Origin: Aeromonas allosaccharophila
Lineage (GTDB): Bacteria; Pseudomonadota; Gammaproteobacteria; Enterobacterales; Aeromonadaceae
NCBI RefSeq assembly: GCF_000819685.1
Contig: NZ_CDBR01000091.1
Coordinates: 62,001 to 126,000, forward strand
Length of the DNA stretch: 64,000 bases
Reading direction: 5' to 3'
Position numbers and translations under genes: made by a program. This document shows positions 48,489-56,739 of this stretch, one piece after another (the first letter of the stretch is position 1; every line of letters starts with the position of its first letter). The notes under the pieces were generated by a model. The model had not been told where the DNA came from and searched no databases. It was given only the letters and a program-made list of their open reading frames with translations.

Positions 48489-48881
48489 TTAGCGGATCAA
48501 CCCCTGCTCAACCAGCCAGGCAAACAGCAGATGGGAGACGGGGGAGAGCTCATCGAGGTGAGTGCTGTCGAGCCAACGCAGCTCGGCGATTTCGGCCGAG
48601 GCGACCGGGGTACCGCTCGCGTCGCCGGTGTAGCAGCGCAGCCGCACTTCGACCCCTGCCGGTTTGCCATCGGCCTGGGCGCTGAACTCGCAGGCAAAGC
48701 GCAGGGTATCGGGTTGCAGGGTGACGGCCAGCTCCTCTTCAATCTCGCGGATAAGGGCCGCCTCGTCGCTCTCGCCCGGTTCCCGCTTGCCGCCGGGGAT
48801 GTAGTAGATCGCCTTGCCGTGGGAGCGGGCGCAGAGCAGTTGCTGATCTTTAAAGGTGAGCCAGGCGAGTTTGTCGATCAT
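48489..48881 (-). CDS. NUDIX hydrolase
   Basis: The start at 48881 (MIDKLAWLTFKDQQLLCARSH) has GGAGAG about eight bases upstream and gives 130 residues. The NUDIX box reads G-GKREPGE-SDEAALIREIEEEL, a full match to Gx5Ex7REUxEExGU apart from the last glycine, which is Ala. It hydrolyses a nucleoside diphosphate derivative. The specificity cannot be told from sequence; the short single-domain form resembles MutT-like and YfcD-like enzymes. It is convergent with pdxY. Confidence 0.9.
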   Translation of the reverse strand: MIDKLAWLTFKDQQLLCARSHGKAIYYIPGGKREPGESDEAALIREIEEELAVTLQPDTLRFACEFSAQADGKPAGVEVRLRCYTGDASGTPVASAEIAELRWLDSTHLDELSPVSHLLFAWLVEQGLIR

Positions 48882-49218
48882 CCGTTTTCTCTCCAATGGG
48901 GTTGCCGTGATGAGCCGGGCGCACTCAAGCGCGCCGCTGCTTTTCATGCCGGCAGCCTAACAAAGATGAAGTTGAGTCCCAAGGGGAAAGAGGGGAGAGG
49001 CTGGAAACGCACTGTTTCCAGCGCGGTGACCGCGTAGCTGAATGAGTGCGCAAGGACTGTCTCGCCACAGCCTTCTCGTCCCTAAAAAAGTGGACTGGCG
49101 CACACCACGATAGGGCCGGACTGGGCGAAGGCGTGGCCCTTGTGGTTTAATCTTGCCACTTTAGCGGTAGTGGGCGACGAGCCTGCTACCTTGCGTGGGC
49201 AAGATGCAGGTGAGCAAG
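48882..49218. other. Gap between the NUDIX gene and the DUF5718 gene
   Basis: A hairpin CTGGAAAC / GTTTCCAG with a five-base loop (49001-49021) has no T run and may be an operator. Just before the DUF5718 gene there is a short tandem duplication around 49199-49224 (GCAAGATGCA twice, 15 bases apart). No gene was recognised. Confidence 0.5.
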
Positions 49219-50064
49219 ATGCAAGTAACAGCAGAGAGCAAATTTATCGGACTCGGGGTGGCGGGCAATTTCGCTGGCCATCTGGAGCAGGCGGGTGAAG
49301 CGTCGGATTTCGTAGCAGTCGTGGTGCGCGACACCACTGCGCCCAAGGCACTGTTCCCCTTCTTCGTGCCGGGTCACCCGGGCCAGCTCGGGGTGTTCCC
49401 CTTAAGCGACAAGGCGATCTTCCTGCCGGAGGCGGCGGTCAGCGGTGACGAGAAGGTGCAGATCGAGCCGGAAGTGGCGCTCTGGTGCGAGCTGGAGTAT
49501 GCCGGCAAGCAGGTGGTGGCGATCCATCCCCGTGCCTTTGGCGCCTATAACGACTGCTCCATCCGTCGTCCCAACGCCAAGAAGATCAGCGAGAAAAAGA
49601 ATTGGGGCGAAGAGAGCAAGGGGTTGGCGGCCAACCTGCTGCCGCTATCCGGTTTTGCCGCCGGTTGCGAGCTTGATGACTATCGCATCGCCTGCTATCT
49701 GGAGCGCGATGGCGAGCTGCACGCCTACGGGGTAGACAGCGCTGCCATCGATTACAGCTACTTCCACGGTCAGCTGCTCGACTGGGCCATCGACAAGTTC
49801 AACCATCAGCAGGACGAGGGGCCGGCGGAGCATATCCAGGGGCTGCTGGCACAGGCGGGGCATCCTCCCCATGCGTTGATCAGTATTGGTGCCACCCGCT
49901 ATACCCCGTTTGGCGAGACCCACTTCCTCAAGCCTGGCGACACCTCCTGTGTGGTGGTATATCCGGGCAGCCGTTATAACGAAGCGGATATCCGTGAAGC
50001 GATCCGCAGCCGCAGTTTTGGCGCCGATGTGTCTGTGCTGCTGCAGGCGGTGCAGGCTCGTTAA
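49219..50064 (+). CDS. DUF5718 family protein
   Basis: The protein is 281 residues from ATG 49219, with AGGTGA five bases upstream; ATG 49204 and GTG 49195 lie in the same frame within a small tandem repeat. The sequence opens KFIGLGVAGNFAGHLEQAGEA and has FFVPGHPG, a CELEY strand, HPRAFGAYNDCSIRRPNAKKI in two parts, and a KKNWGEESKG segment. I assign it to DUF5718, a family whose fold recalls fumarylacetoacetate hydrolases. Function is unknown. A GNAT gene follows 57 bases later on the same strand. Confidence 0.75.
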   Translation: MQVTAESKFIGLGVAGNFAGHLEQAGEASDFVAVVVRDTTAPKALFPFFVPGHPGQLGVFPLSDKAIFLPEAAVSGDEKVQIEPEVALWCELEYAGKQVVAIHPRAFGAYNDCSIRRPNAKKISEKKNWGEESKGLAANLLPLSGFAAGCELDDYRIACYLERDGELHAYGVDSAAIDYSYFHGQLLDWAIDKFNHQQDEGPAEHIQGLLAQAGHPPHALISIGATRYTPFGETHFLKPGDTSCVVVYPGSRYNEADIREAIRSRSFGADVSVLLQAVQAR

Positions 50065-50121
50065 TCACCTTTGCCAGCGGGAAGGTGTCTCTTCCCGCCG
50101 GTTATCATATCGGGTCATTTC

Positions 50122-50562
50122 ATGACGATTGTTGCTGTATCCCGAGCCGATTATCCGGCGCTGATCGATCTGTGGGAGGCCTCGGTGCGGGCGACCCACC
50201 ACTTCCTGCCAGAGGCCGAGATCCTGGCTCTCAGACCGCTTATTCTGAAGCACTATTTCGATGCGGTGACACTGCACTGTGTCCGCACAGAAGAGGGGCA
50301 CATTGCGGGTTTTAGCGGAGTGCTCGTGCGCAAGCTGGAGATGCTGTTTGTGGCCCCCGATGCGCGGGGCGGCGGCGTCGGTCGCCAGCTGGTGGCGCAT
50401 GCTATCGGCCAGTGCGGTGCGACGATGGTTGACGTCAATGAGCAGAATGAGCAGGCGGTGGGTTTCTACCGGAAGATGGGATTTGTCGAGACGGGCCGCT
50501 CGCCGCTGGATGGGCAGGGCAAGCCCTATCCGCTGTTGCATATGGTGTTGGCACCGAGCTGA
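50122..50562 (+). CDS. GNAT-family acetyltransferase
   Basis: The protein is 146 residues from ATG 50122 (MTIVAVSRADYPALIDLWEASVRATH). The acetyl-CoA site is in the segment MLFVAPDARGGGVGRQLVAHA, and the GFYRKMGFVETGRSP turn near the end is typical of YjgM/YjhQ-type GNAT enzymes. The acceptor is unknown, a small molecule or protein N-terminus. The start has a weak ribosome site, and translation may depend on the DUF5718 gene just upstream. Confidence 0.9.
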   Translation: MTIVAVSRADYPALIDLWEASVRATHHFLPEAEILALRPLILKHYFDAVTLHCVRTEEGHIAGFSGVLVRKLEMLFVAPDARGGGVGRQLVAHAIGQCGATMVDVNEQNEQAVGFYRKMGFVETGRSPLDGQGKPYPLLHMVLAPS

Positions 50563-50676
50563 TCGCTCCTGTTGAGTTGCAGGATCCATATAACGAGCGG
50601 GGAATAGCCGTGTATGCTCCCGTTCGTTTATGCGCTGACACCGTGTGGATATCGTCGGTCTGGATGGAGAAAAGGG

Positions 50677-51147
50677 ATGGAGATGATCAGAACGTGCAGA
50701 GTGACTGACCTGGCCGGATTGCTGGCGCTCTACGGAGAGTTGCGACCCGATGATCCTCCGCTGGCAGCCGACATGGCTATCGCGACCCTTGAGTCACTGC
50801 TGAGCGATCCCCGTATTCGGCTTATTGTTGCCGAGGTGGATGGTCAGCTGGCGGCGACCTGTCAGCTGGGGATCGTTCCGACGCTGACCAACGAGGGGAG
50901 GCCATTTGGTATTATAGAGCACGTGATCACCGCCAAGCGGTTTCGCCGTCGTGGTTTGAGTCAGCGGGTGCTGGAGAAGGCGTTGTCCCTCGCTTGGGAG
51001 CAGAGGTGCTACAAGGTGATGCTGCTATCGGGGGAGGGGCGCAAGGCTGCCCATCGGCTTTACGAGAAGCTGGGATTCAAGGCCGGGATCGAGCTGGGAT
51101 TCGTGATCAAACGGCCGCAGGAAAATAGCGTATGCCAGGAAGTGTGA
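50677..51147 (+). CDS. GNAT-family acetyltransferase
   Basis: The ATG at 50677 has GGAGA seven bases upstream and gives 156 residues; ATG 50683 is also possible. The acetyl-CoA motif RFRRRGLSQRVLEKALSLA and the later GEGRKAAHRLYEKLGF are clear. It is only distantly similar to the preceding GNAT protein, so this is not a recent duplication. Acceptor is unknown. A terminator follows at 51169. Confidence 0.9.
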   Translation: MEMIRTCRVTDLAGLLALYGELRPDDPPLAADMAIATLESLLSDPRIRLIVAEVDGQLAATCQLGIVPTLTNEGRPFGIIEHVITAKRFRRRGLSQRVLEKALSLAWEQRCYKVMLLSGEGRKAAHRLYEKLGFKAGIELGFVIKRPQENSVCQEV

Positions 51148-51168
51148 TACTGGGTGCGGGTGAATTAG

Positions 51169-51202
51169 AAAAAACGGGAGGTCGTAAGGCCTCCCGTTTT
51201 TT
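51169..51202. terminator. Terminator after the second GNAT gene, shared with the DUF4377 gene
   Basis: The stem AAAAAACGGGAGG / CCTCCCGTTTTTT with an eight-base loop can serve both convergent genes. Confidence 0.93.
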
Positions 51203-51264
51203 ACAGACGAGATGCGCGGGTTGCCACCCGGCGCGGGAATGCGTTCCTGAAAGAGAGACTGCGA

Positions 51265-51585
51265 TTAACGGGCCGCGACTTTATTGACCACCTTGATCAG
51301 CTGATAGCGCAGGGAGGACGAATCAGCGGGCACATCGGTGAGCTGCTCCTTGCTGACGCTGAGCTGATAGCGGTAGCCCGGCTCGAACTGGAAGCCTTCA
51401 ATATCCTGGTAGAACAGCGTCCAGGGCTGCTGCTCATCGCTGCGAACCTGCATGCACTGCATCGGACCGACCCCGACGCAATCGACCAGCTGGCTGTTGA
51501 TATAGAGGGTCTCCCCCTGTGACGGGGCGGGGGCGCTTTGGCAGGCGGTCAGCAGCAAGGCGGCGTTGATAAACAGTGGTTTCAT
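51265..51585 (-). CDS. DUF4377 lipoprotein
   Basis: The protein is 106 residues from ATG 51585, with AAGGAGT about seven bases upstream. The N-terminus is a lipoprotein signal, with lipobox LLTAC after a short hydrophobic stretch. The mature part matches DUF4377: LYINSQLVDCVGVGPMQCMQV, WTLFYQDIEGFQFEPGYRY and a C-terminal YQLIKVVNKV. Two conserved cysteines flank VGVGPMQ. The domain often accompanies META/HslJ domains in heat- or stress-related lipoproteins. Function is unknown. It lies downstream of gltA on the same strand but behind its terminator. Confidence 0.85.
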   Translation of the reverse strand: MKPLFINAALLLTACQSAPAPSQGETLYINSQLVDCVGVGPMQCMQVRSDEQQPWTLFYQDIEGFQFEPGYRYQLSVSKEQLTDVPADSSSLRYQLIKVVNKVAAR

Positions 51586-51626
51586 GATGGACTCCTTCAA
51601 CGCGAAAGGGGGCATTAGAGCGACAA

Positions 51627-51654
51627 ACAAAAAGGCGGTCAATGACCGCCTTTG
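51627..51654 (-). terminator. Terminator after gltA
   Basis: On the minus strand the stem AAAGGCGGTCA / TGACCGCCTTT is followed by TTTTG, about 25 bases after the gltA stop. Confidence 0.9.
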
Positions 51655-51678
51655 TAACAAACCATATCAGCGCAGTGG

Positions 51679-52965
51679 TTAGCGCTGCTCGAGCGGAGTG
51701 AACTCGCGCAGCGGGTGGCCCACGTAGAGCTGGCGTGGCCGACCGATCTTGCTGTCCGGGTCTGAGTGGAACTCGTTCCAGTGCGCAATCCAGCCGATGG
51801 TGCGGGAGATGGCGAAAATCACGGTGAACATGCTCATCGGGATGCCGATCGCCTTCATGATGATGCCGGAGTAGAAGTCCACGTTCGGGTAGAGTTTCTT
51901 CTCGACGAAGTAGGGGTCGGAGAGCGCAATGCGCTCCAGCTCCATGGCGACGTCCAGCAGCGGATCCTTGATCTGCAGCTCGGTCAGTACTTCGTGGCAG
52001 GTTTCGCGCATCACGGTGGCACGGGGGTCGTGGTTCTTGTAGACACGGTGACCGAAGCCCATCAGGCGGAACGGATCGTTCTTGTCCTTGGCCTTGGCGA
52101 TGTACTCGGGGATGCGATCCACCGAGCCGATCTCTTCCAGCATGCGCAGGCAGGCTTCGTTGGCACCACCGTGGGCCGGTCCCCACAGGGAGGCGATCCC
52201 GGCGGCGATACAGGCGAACGGGTTGGCACCGGAGGAGCCAGCCAGACGAACGGTGGAGGTGGAGGCGTTCTGCTCGTGATCCGCATGGAGGGTAAAGATA
52301 CGATCCATGGCGCGTTCAACGATGGGGTTGACCTTGTACTCTTCGGTCGGCACGCCAAACATCATGTGCAGGAAGTTGCCTGCATAGGAGAGGGCGTTAC
52401 GCGGCTGCATGAACGGCTGGCCGATGGAGTACTTGTAACACATGGCGGCCAGGGTCGGCATCTTGGAGAGCAGACGGAAGGCACAGATCTCGCGGTGCTG
52501 CTCGTTGTTGATGTCGAGGGCATCGTGATAGAAGGCGGAGAGGGCGCTGACCACACCGCACATGATGGCCATGGGGTGGGAGTCACGACGGAAGCCGCGG
52601 AAGAAGAAGGCGATCTGCTCGTGCACCATGGTGTGGCGGGTGACCAGACGTTCGAATTCGGCATATTGCGCCTTGGTGGGCGCCTCGCCGTACAGCAGGA
52701 TATAGCAGACTTCCAGATAGGTGGCCTGGGTAGCAAGCTGGGCGATAGGGTAACCCCGGTGCAGCAAGACACCCAGATCCCCGTCAATGTAGGTAATGGC
52801 AGATTTGCAAGAACCGGTGGCCATGAAACCGGGGTCAAAGGTGAAATACCCCTGTGATCCCAATTTTCTGACATCGATGACATCCGGGCCGATGGTGCCG
52901 GAGAGGATCGGCAGTTCGACCGGATCTTTTCCGGGCAGGTGTAGGGTGGCTATCTTATCAGCCAT
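51679..52965 (-). CDS. gltA: Citrate synthase (type II, NADH-sensitive family)
   Basis: The start at 52965 ([19 protein letters not shown]) has AAAGGAGA upstream and gives 428 residues, one more than E. coli GltA; the longer frame from 53049 is not used. Active-site segments are [37 protein letters not shown] (split by helix), the [15 protein letters not shown] loop and the catalytic Asp in NVDFYSG. It condenses oxaloacetate and acetyl-CoA, the entry to the TCA cycle. It is divergent from sdhCDAB across a shared 442-base control region. Confidence 0.98.
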   Translation of the reverse strand: MADKIATLHLPGKDPVELPILSGTIGPDVIDVRKLGSQGYFTFDPGFMATGSCKSAITYIDGDLGVLLHRGYPIAQLATQATYLEVCYILLYGEAPTKAQYAEFERLVTRHTMVHEQIAFFFRGFRRDSHPMAIMCGVVSALSAFYHDALDINNEQHREICAFRLLSKMPTLAAMCYKYSIGQPFMQPRNALSYAGNFLHMMFGVPTEEYKVNPIVERAMDRIFTLHADHEQNASTSTVRLAGSSGANPFACIAAGIASLWGPAHGGANEACLRMLEEIGSVDRIPEYIAKAKDKNDPFRLMGFGHRVYKNHDPRATVMRETCHEVLTELQIKDPLLDVAMELERIALSDPYFVEKKLYPNVDFYSGIIMKAIGIPMSMFTVIFAISRTIGWIAHWNEFHSDPDSKIGRPRQLYVGHPLREFTPLEQR

Positions 52966-53135
52966 AGCACGTCTCCTTTGCTCTTTATAATTTGGTTCCA
53001 GTCCTACTCTATTACGACTTTTATGACGCTGGCAAAGGTTGTTACCCATACCGAGGTGGCTGGAGCGCCTTATTTGAAACAGAGTTCCTTATCAATGTCA
53101 ATTTTGCTGAAACCCCATTAATGGCATTAATGAAA

Positions 53136-53148
53136 TGTTAAATTAAAT
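53136..53148. promoter_or_regulatory. ArcA-like sequence between gltA and sdhC
   Basis: TGTTAAATTAAAT resembles the ArcA-P site GTTAATTAAATG. Both gltA and sdh are classical ArcA-repressed targets in E. coli, so the position is sensible. A single short AT-rich match is weak evidence. Confidence 0.4.
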
Positions 53149-53193
53149 ATGCGATCGAGTTTGCGGTTTTGTGTTTTCTTTGTAGCTAATTGA

Positions 53194-53222
53194 TTGTCTT
53201 CGGTTAAGGCCGCCGATATACT
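53194..53222 (+). promoter_or_regulatory. Sigma-70 promoter for sdhCDAB
   Basis: A -35 TTGTCT and -10 TATACT are separated by exactly 17 bases. The predicted start near 53229 leaves a leader of about 180 bases before the sdhC GTG. Confidence 0.7.
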
Positions 53223-53407
53223 GCGCCACGTGGGTCATGGCTGCAGGTGTTTGAAACGCTTTGGCAAAGCCTGATGTGAAACCGAAAACTCGCGTTTTGG
53301 CTTTTTCAGAGTGTTTTGGTAACAAAAAACCAACAATCACCATTCCGTGCCCTCAAGTGTGAGTTAAAACAATAACTAACGTGCTCAATGGAGCTGAGTG
53401 GGCAAGC

Positions 53408-53785
53408 GTGAAAAACAAACAGAGACCGGTCAACCTCGACCTACAGACGATCAGCTTTCCTGTCACTGCCATTGCATCCATCCTGCACCGTGTTTCAGGG
53501 GTTATTACCTTTGTTGCACTGGGCATCTTGCTGTGGATGCTTGGTACTTCACTCGCCTCTCCCGAAGGGTTTGCAACCGTGGTTGCCATCATGGACAACT
53601 TCCTGGTCAAACTCGTGCTGTGGGGGATCCTGACTGCGCTGGCATACCACATTGTGGGCGGCTTGCGTCATCTGGTCATGGATATGGGCTATTGGGAAGA
53701 GCTGGAATCCGGCAATCAGAGCGCCCGCGTGGCCTTCGTGATCACCGCGATCCTGGCTGTATTGGCGGGAGTGCTTGTATGGTAA
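53408..53785 (+). CDS. sdhC: Succinate dehydrogenase cytochrome b556 subunit
   Basis: The protein is 125 residues from a GTG at 53408 ([20 protein letters not shown]); an in-frame start at 53381 lacks a ribosome site. Three membrane helices are present, with the family motif [10 protein letters not shown] in helix one, which contacts quinone, and the heme-ligand histidine in the [16 protein letters not shown] region of helix two-three. It anchors complex II in the inner membrane. Its stop overlaps sdhD by seven bases. Confidence 0.95.
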   Translation: MKNKQRPVNLDLQTISFPVTAIASILHRVSGVITFVALGILLWMLGTSLASPEGFATVVAIMDNFLVKLVLWGILTALAYHIVGGLRHLVMDMGYWEELESGNQSARVAFVITAILAVLAGVLVW

Positions 53786-54123
53786 CCAATTCTGCAACCT
53801 TCGGGCGCAGCGGCGTTCACGATTACATCCTGATCCGCGCCACCGCCCTCATCATGACCTGTTATGTCCTCTATCTGGTGGGCTTTGTCGCGTTCAACGA
53901 CATCACCTACGAGGTGTGGGCAGGCTTCTTCGCCAAAACCTTCACCAAGGTATTCACCCTGTTGACCCTGCTCTGCGTACTGATCCACGCCTGGATTGGT
54001 CTGTGGCAGGTGCTGACTGACTATATCAAGCCGGTAGGGCTGCGCGGGGCGCTGCAATTTGCCCTGGTCGTGGTGCTGTTTGTCTATCTGATGACGGGTT
54101 TCGTCGTGCTGTGGGGTGTGTAA
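53779..54123 (+). CDS. sdhD: Succinate dehydrogenase membrane anchor subunit
   Basis: The 114-residue protein [21 protein letters not shown]... has three membrane helices. [15 protein letters not shown] and the [16 protein letters not shown] segment are conserved in SdhD; the histidine near residue 70 contributes to heme b or quinone binding. It overlaps sdhC by seven bases and sdhA starts immediately after it, so the operon is tightly coupled. Confidence 0.95.
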   Translation: MVTNSATFGRSGVHDYILIRATALIMTCYVLYLVGFVAFNDITYEVWAGFFAKTFTKVFTLLTLLCVLIHAWIGLWQVLTDYIKPVGLRGALQFALVVVLFVYLMTGFVVLWGV

Positions 54124-54124
54124 G

Positions 54125-55891
54125 GTGACTATTCCAACTCGTGAATTTGATGCGGTGGTGATTGGTGCCGGTGGTGCCGGTATGCGCGCCGCGCTGCAGA
54201 TTGCCCAGTCCGGCAAGAGCTGCGCTCTGTTGTCCAAGGTTTTTCCAACCCGTTCTCACACGGTATCCGCCCAGGGCGGCATCACGGTTGCGTTGGGCAA
54301 TGCCCACGATGACAACTGGCAGTGGCACATGTATGACACGGTAAAAGGTTCCGATTACATCGGTGATCAGGAAGCCATCGAGTACATGTGCAAGACCGGC
54401 CCCGAGGCCATCTATGAGCTGGAGAACATGGGGCTGCCCTTCTCCCGTTTCGACAACGGTTCTGTCTACCAGCGTCCGTTTGGTGGTCAGTCCAAGAATT
54501 TTGGTGGCGAGCAGGCTGCTCGTACCGCAGCGGCGGCAGACCGTACCGGTCACGCCCTGCTGCACACCCTCTATCAGCAAAACGTCAAGAACAAGACCAC
54601 CGTCTTCTCCGAGTGGTATGCGCTGGATCTGGTGAAAAACCAGGACGGTCACATCGTTGGCTGTACCGCCATCGATATGGAGAGTGGCGAAGTGGTCTAC
54701 TTCAAGGCCAAGGCCACCGTGCTGGCTACCGGCGGTGCCGGTCGTATCTACCAGTCCACCACCAATGCCCACATCAACACAGGTGACGGTGTCGGCATGG
54801 CGCTGCGCGCCGGGGTAGGGGTGCAGGACATGGAGTTCTGGCAGTTCCACCCGACCGGCATCGCCGGTGCCGGGGTGCTGGTGACTGAAGGGTGCCGTGG
54901 TGAGGGCGGCTATCTGCTCAATAAAGATGGCGAGCGCTTCATGGAGCGTTATGCCCCCAATGCCAAGGACTTGGCCGGTCGCGACGTGGTAGCTCGCTCC
55001 ATCATGATCGAGATCCGCGAAGGTCGCGGCTGCGACGGTCCCTGGGGCCCGCACATCAAACTCAAGCTGGATCACCTCGGCAAAGAGGTGCTGGAATCCC
55101 GTCTGCCGGGTATCTGCGAGCTCTCTCGCACCTTCGCCCACGTGGATCCGGTCAAAGAGCCGATCCCGATCATCCCGACCTGCCACTACATGATGGGCGG
55201 CGTGCCGACCAACGTGAATGGCCAGTGTCTGGCGCAAGACAAGGATGGCAACGACGTGCCGGTGGTCGGCCTGTTTGCGGTGGGCGAAATTGCCTGCGTC
55301 TCCGTACACGGTGCCAACCGTCTGGGTGGCAACTCGCTGCTGGATCTGGTGGTGTTCGGTCGTGCCGCCGGCATGCATCTGGTCAATACCCTGGGCGAGA
55401 TGGATCACGGTCGTGATGCCTCCGAATCCGATATCGATACCGCCATGGCGCGCTTCAATCGCTGGGAAAATTGCCGTGACGGCGAAGACCCCGTGCAGAT
55501 CCGCAAAGACCTGCAGCGCTGCATGCAGAACAACTTCTCGGTGTTCCGCGAAGGGGATGCCATGGCAGAAGGGCTGGCCGAGCTGAAACTCATCCGCGAG
55601 CGCCTCAAGCATGCCCGTCTGGACGACACCTCCAAAGAGTTCAACACCCAGCGCATCGAATGCCTGGAGCTGGATAACCTGATGGAGACGGCGTTTGCCA
55701 CGGCGGTTGCCGCCAACTTCCGTACCGAGAGTCGCGGTGCTCACAGCCGCTTTGACTTCCCGGATCGCGACGACGAGAGCTGGCTGTGCCACAGCCTCTA
55801 TCACCCGGACACCGAGTCCATGACCCGTCGCGCTGTCAACATGTCACCCAAGACCCGTGAGGCGTTCCCGCCCAAGGTCCGGACTTACTGA
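54125..55891 (+). CDS. sdhA: Succinate dehydrogenase flavoprotein subunit
   Basis: The GTG at 54125 gives 588 residues, the E. coli length; an in-frame GTG at 54116 adds three residues. The FAD-binding motif [14 protein letters not shown], covalent flavin site SHTVSAQGG (His about 45), active-site [21 protein letters not shown] in two parts, and CHYMMGG are all visible. It oxidises succinate to fumarate on the cytoplasmic face of complex II. It is the third gene of sdhCDAB. Confidence 0.98.
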   Translation: MTIPTREFDAVVIGAGGAGMRAALQIAQSGKSCALLSKVFPTRSHTVSAQGGITVALGNAHDDNWQWHMYDTVKGSDYIGDQEAIEYMCKTGPEAIYELENMGLPFSRFDNGSVYQRPFGGQSKNFGGEQAARTAAAADRTGHALLHTLYQQNVKNKTTVFSEWYALDLVKNQDGHIVGCTAIDMESGEVVYFKAKATVLATGGAGRIYQSTTNAHINTGDGVGMALRAGVGVQDMEFWQFHPTGIAGAGVLVTEGCRGEGGYLLNKDGERFMERYAPNAKDLAGRDVVARSIMIEIREGRGCDGPWGPHIKLKLDHLGKEVLESRLPGICELSRTFAHVDPVKEPIPIIPTCHYMMGGVPTNVNGQCLAQDKDGNDVPVVGLFAVGEIACVSVHGANRLGGNSLLDLVVFGRAAGMHLVNTLGEMDHGRDASESDIDTAMARFNRWENCRDGEDPVQIRKDLQRCMQNNFSVFREGDAMAEGLAELKLIRERLKHARLDDTSKEFNTQRIECLELDNLMETAFATAVAANFRTESRGAHSRFDFPDRDDESWLCHSLYHPDTESMTRRAVNMSPKTREAFPPKVRTY

Positions 55892-55907
55892 TTGCGGAGC
55901 CAGCCCT

Positions 55908-56624
55908 ATGAACGTCACATTCTCTGTCTACAGATACAATCCGGATGTTGATAACGTCCCCCATATGAAGGAATATCGTCTTGATATTCCTGAAGGTTCC
56001 GACATGATGGTGCTCGACGCACTGATCCAGTTGAAAGAGCTGGATCCCACGCTCGCCTTCCGCCGCTCTTGCCGCGAAGGGGTCTGTGGATCAGACGGTC
56101 TCAACATGAATGGCAAGAACGGTCTTGCCTGTATCACCCCGCTCTCCGATCTGCTGAAGAAGGGCAATAACGTCGTTATCCGCCCCTTGCCCGGCCTGCC
56201 GGTGATCCGCGATCTGGTGATCGACATGACCCAGTTCTACACCCAGTGGGAGAAGGTCAAACCCTTCCTCATCAATGATGACAAGTTGCCGCCGGTGCGT
56301 GAGCACCTGCAATCCCCCGAAGAGCGCGCCAAGCTTGACGGCCTGTACGAGTGCATTCTCTGTGCCTGCTGCTCCACTTCGTGCCCCTCCTTCTGGTGGA
56401 ACCCCGACAAGTTCATCGGTCCGGCCGGGCTGCTCGCCGCCTACCGCTGGCTGGCTGACAGCCGCGACACCGCGACCACCGAACGACTGGGGAATCTGGA
56501 CGACGCATTCAGCGTGTTCCGCTGCCATGGCATCATGAACTGCGTGAACGTCTGTCCGAAAGGCTTGAACCCGACCAAGGCGATTGGCCAGATCAAGTCG
56601 ATGTTGCTCAATCGGGCTGTTTAG
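55908..56624 (+). CDS. sdhB: Succinate dehydrogenase iron-sulfur subunit
   Basis: The ATG at 55908 has GGAG eight bases upstream and gives 238 residues, as in E. coli. The three clusters are readable: [2Fe-2S] from CREGVCGSDG plus a later Cys, [4Fe-4S] CILCACCSTSCP, and [3Fe-4S] CHGIMNCVNVCPKG. It passes electrons from the flavin to quinone. A hairpin without a T run (56660-56690) lies between it and sucA, so sdh and suc are probably one long operon with partial processing or attenuation. Confidence 0.98.
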   Translation: MNVTFSVYRYNPDVDNVPHMKEYRLDIPEGSDMMVLDALIQLKELDPTLAFRRSCREGVCGSDGLNMNGKNGLACITPLSDLLKKGNNVVIRPLPGLPVIRDLVIDMTQFYTQWEKVKPFLINDDKLPPVREHLQSPEERAKLDGLYECILCACCSTSCPSFWWNPDKFIGPAGLLAAYRWLADSRDTATTERLGNLDDAFSVFRCHGIMNCVNVCPKGLNPTKAIGQIKSMLLNRAV

Positions 56625-56659
56625 TATCAGGGCCGGCCCCGCGCTGGCCCGACTTCTGG

Positions 56660-56690
56660 ATAGCCATCCCACCCGTGGCAGGATGGCTAT
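56660..56690 (+). other. Stem-loop in the sdhB-sucA intergenic space
   Basis: A 10-bp stem ATAGCCATCC / GGATGGCTAT has an 11-base loop and is followed by TTGACC instead of a T run. It is more likely an RNA processing or stability element than a terminator. Confidence 0.6.
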
Positions 56691-56739
56691 TTGACCCCTA
56701 CAAGCTGCGCAGCAGTAACAAGAAGTACAAGGGATAGAA

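Larger units (their letters stand above)
52966..53407. other. gltA / sdhC divergent control region
   Basis: The 442 bases hold the sdh promoter (53194-53222), an ArcA-like sequence TGTTAAATTAAAT (53136-53148) and two copies of CATTAATG one base apart (53116-53132). A TTGACA on the minus strand (53096-53101) may be the -35 of gltA, though its -10 is poor. A 66-residue open frame on the minus strand across this region is not credible. Confidence 0.65.

Noticed and set aside
49199..49224. Possible tandem repeat element at the DUF5718 start
   Set aside because: Only two imperfect 15-base units; more likely a small duplication around the start codon than a repeat family.
53143..53343. 66-codon minus-strand frame between gltA and sdhC
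   Set aside because: It overlaps the sdh promoter; no ribosome site or recognisable product.
54026..55804. 592-codon open frame antisense to sdhA
   Set aside because: Shadow of sdhA, starting inside sdhA and running into sdhD with no ribosome site.
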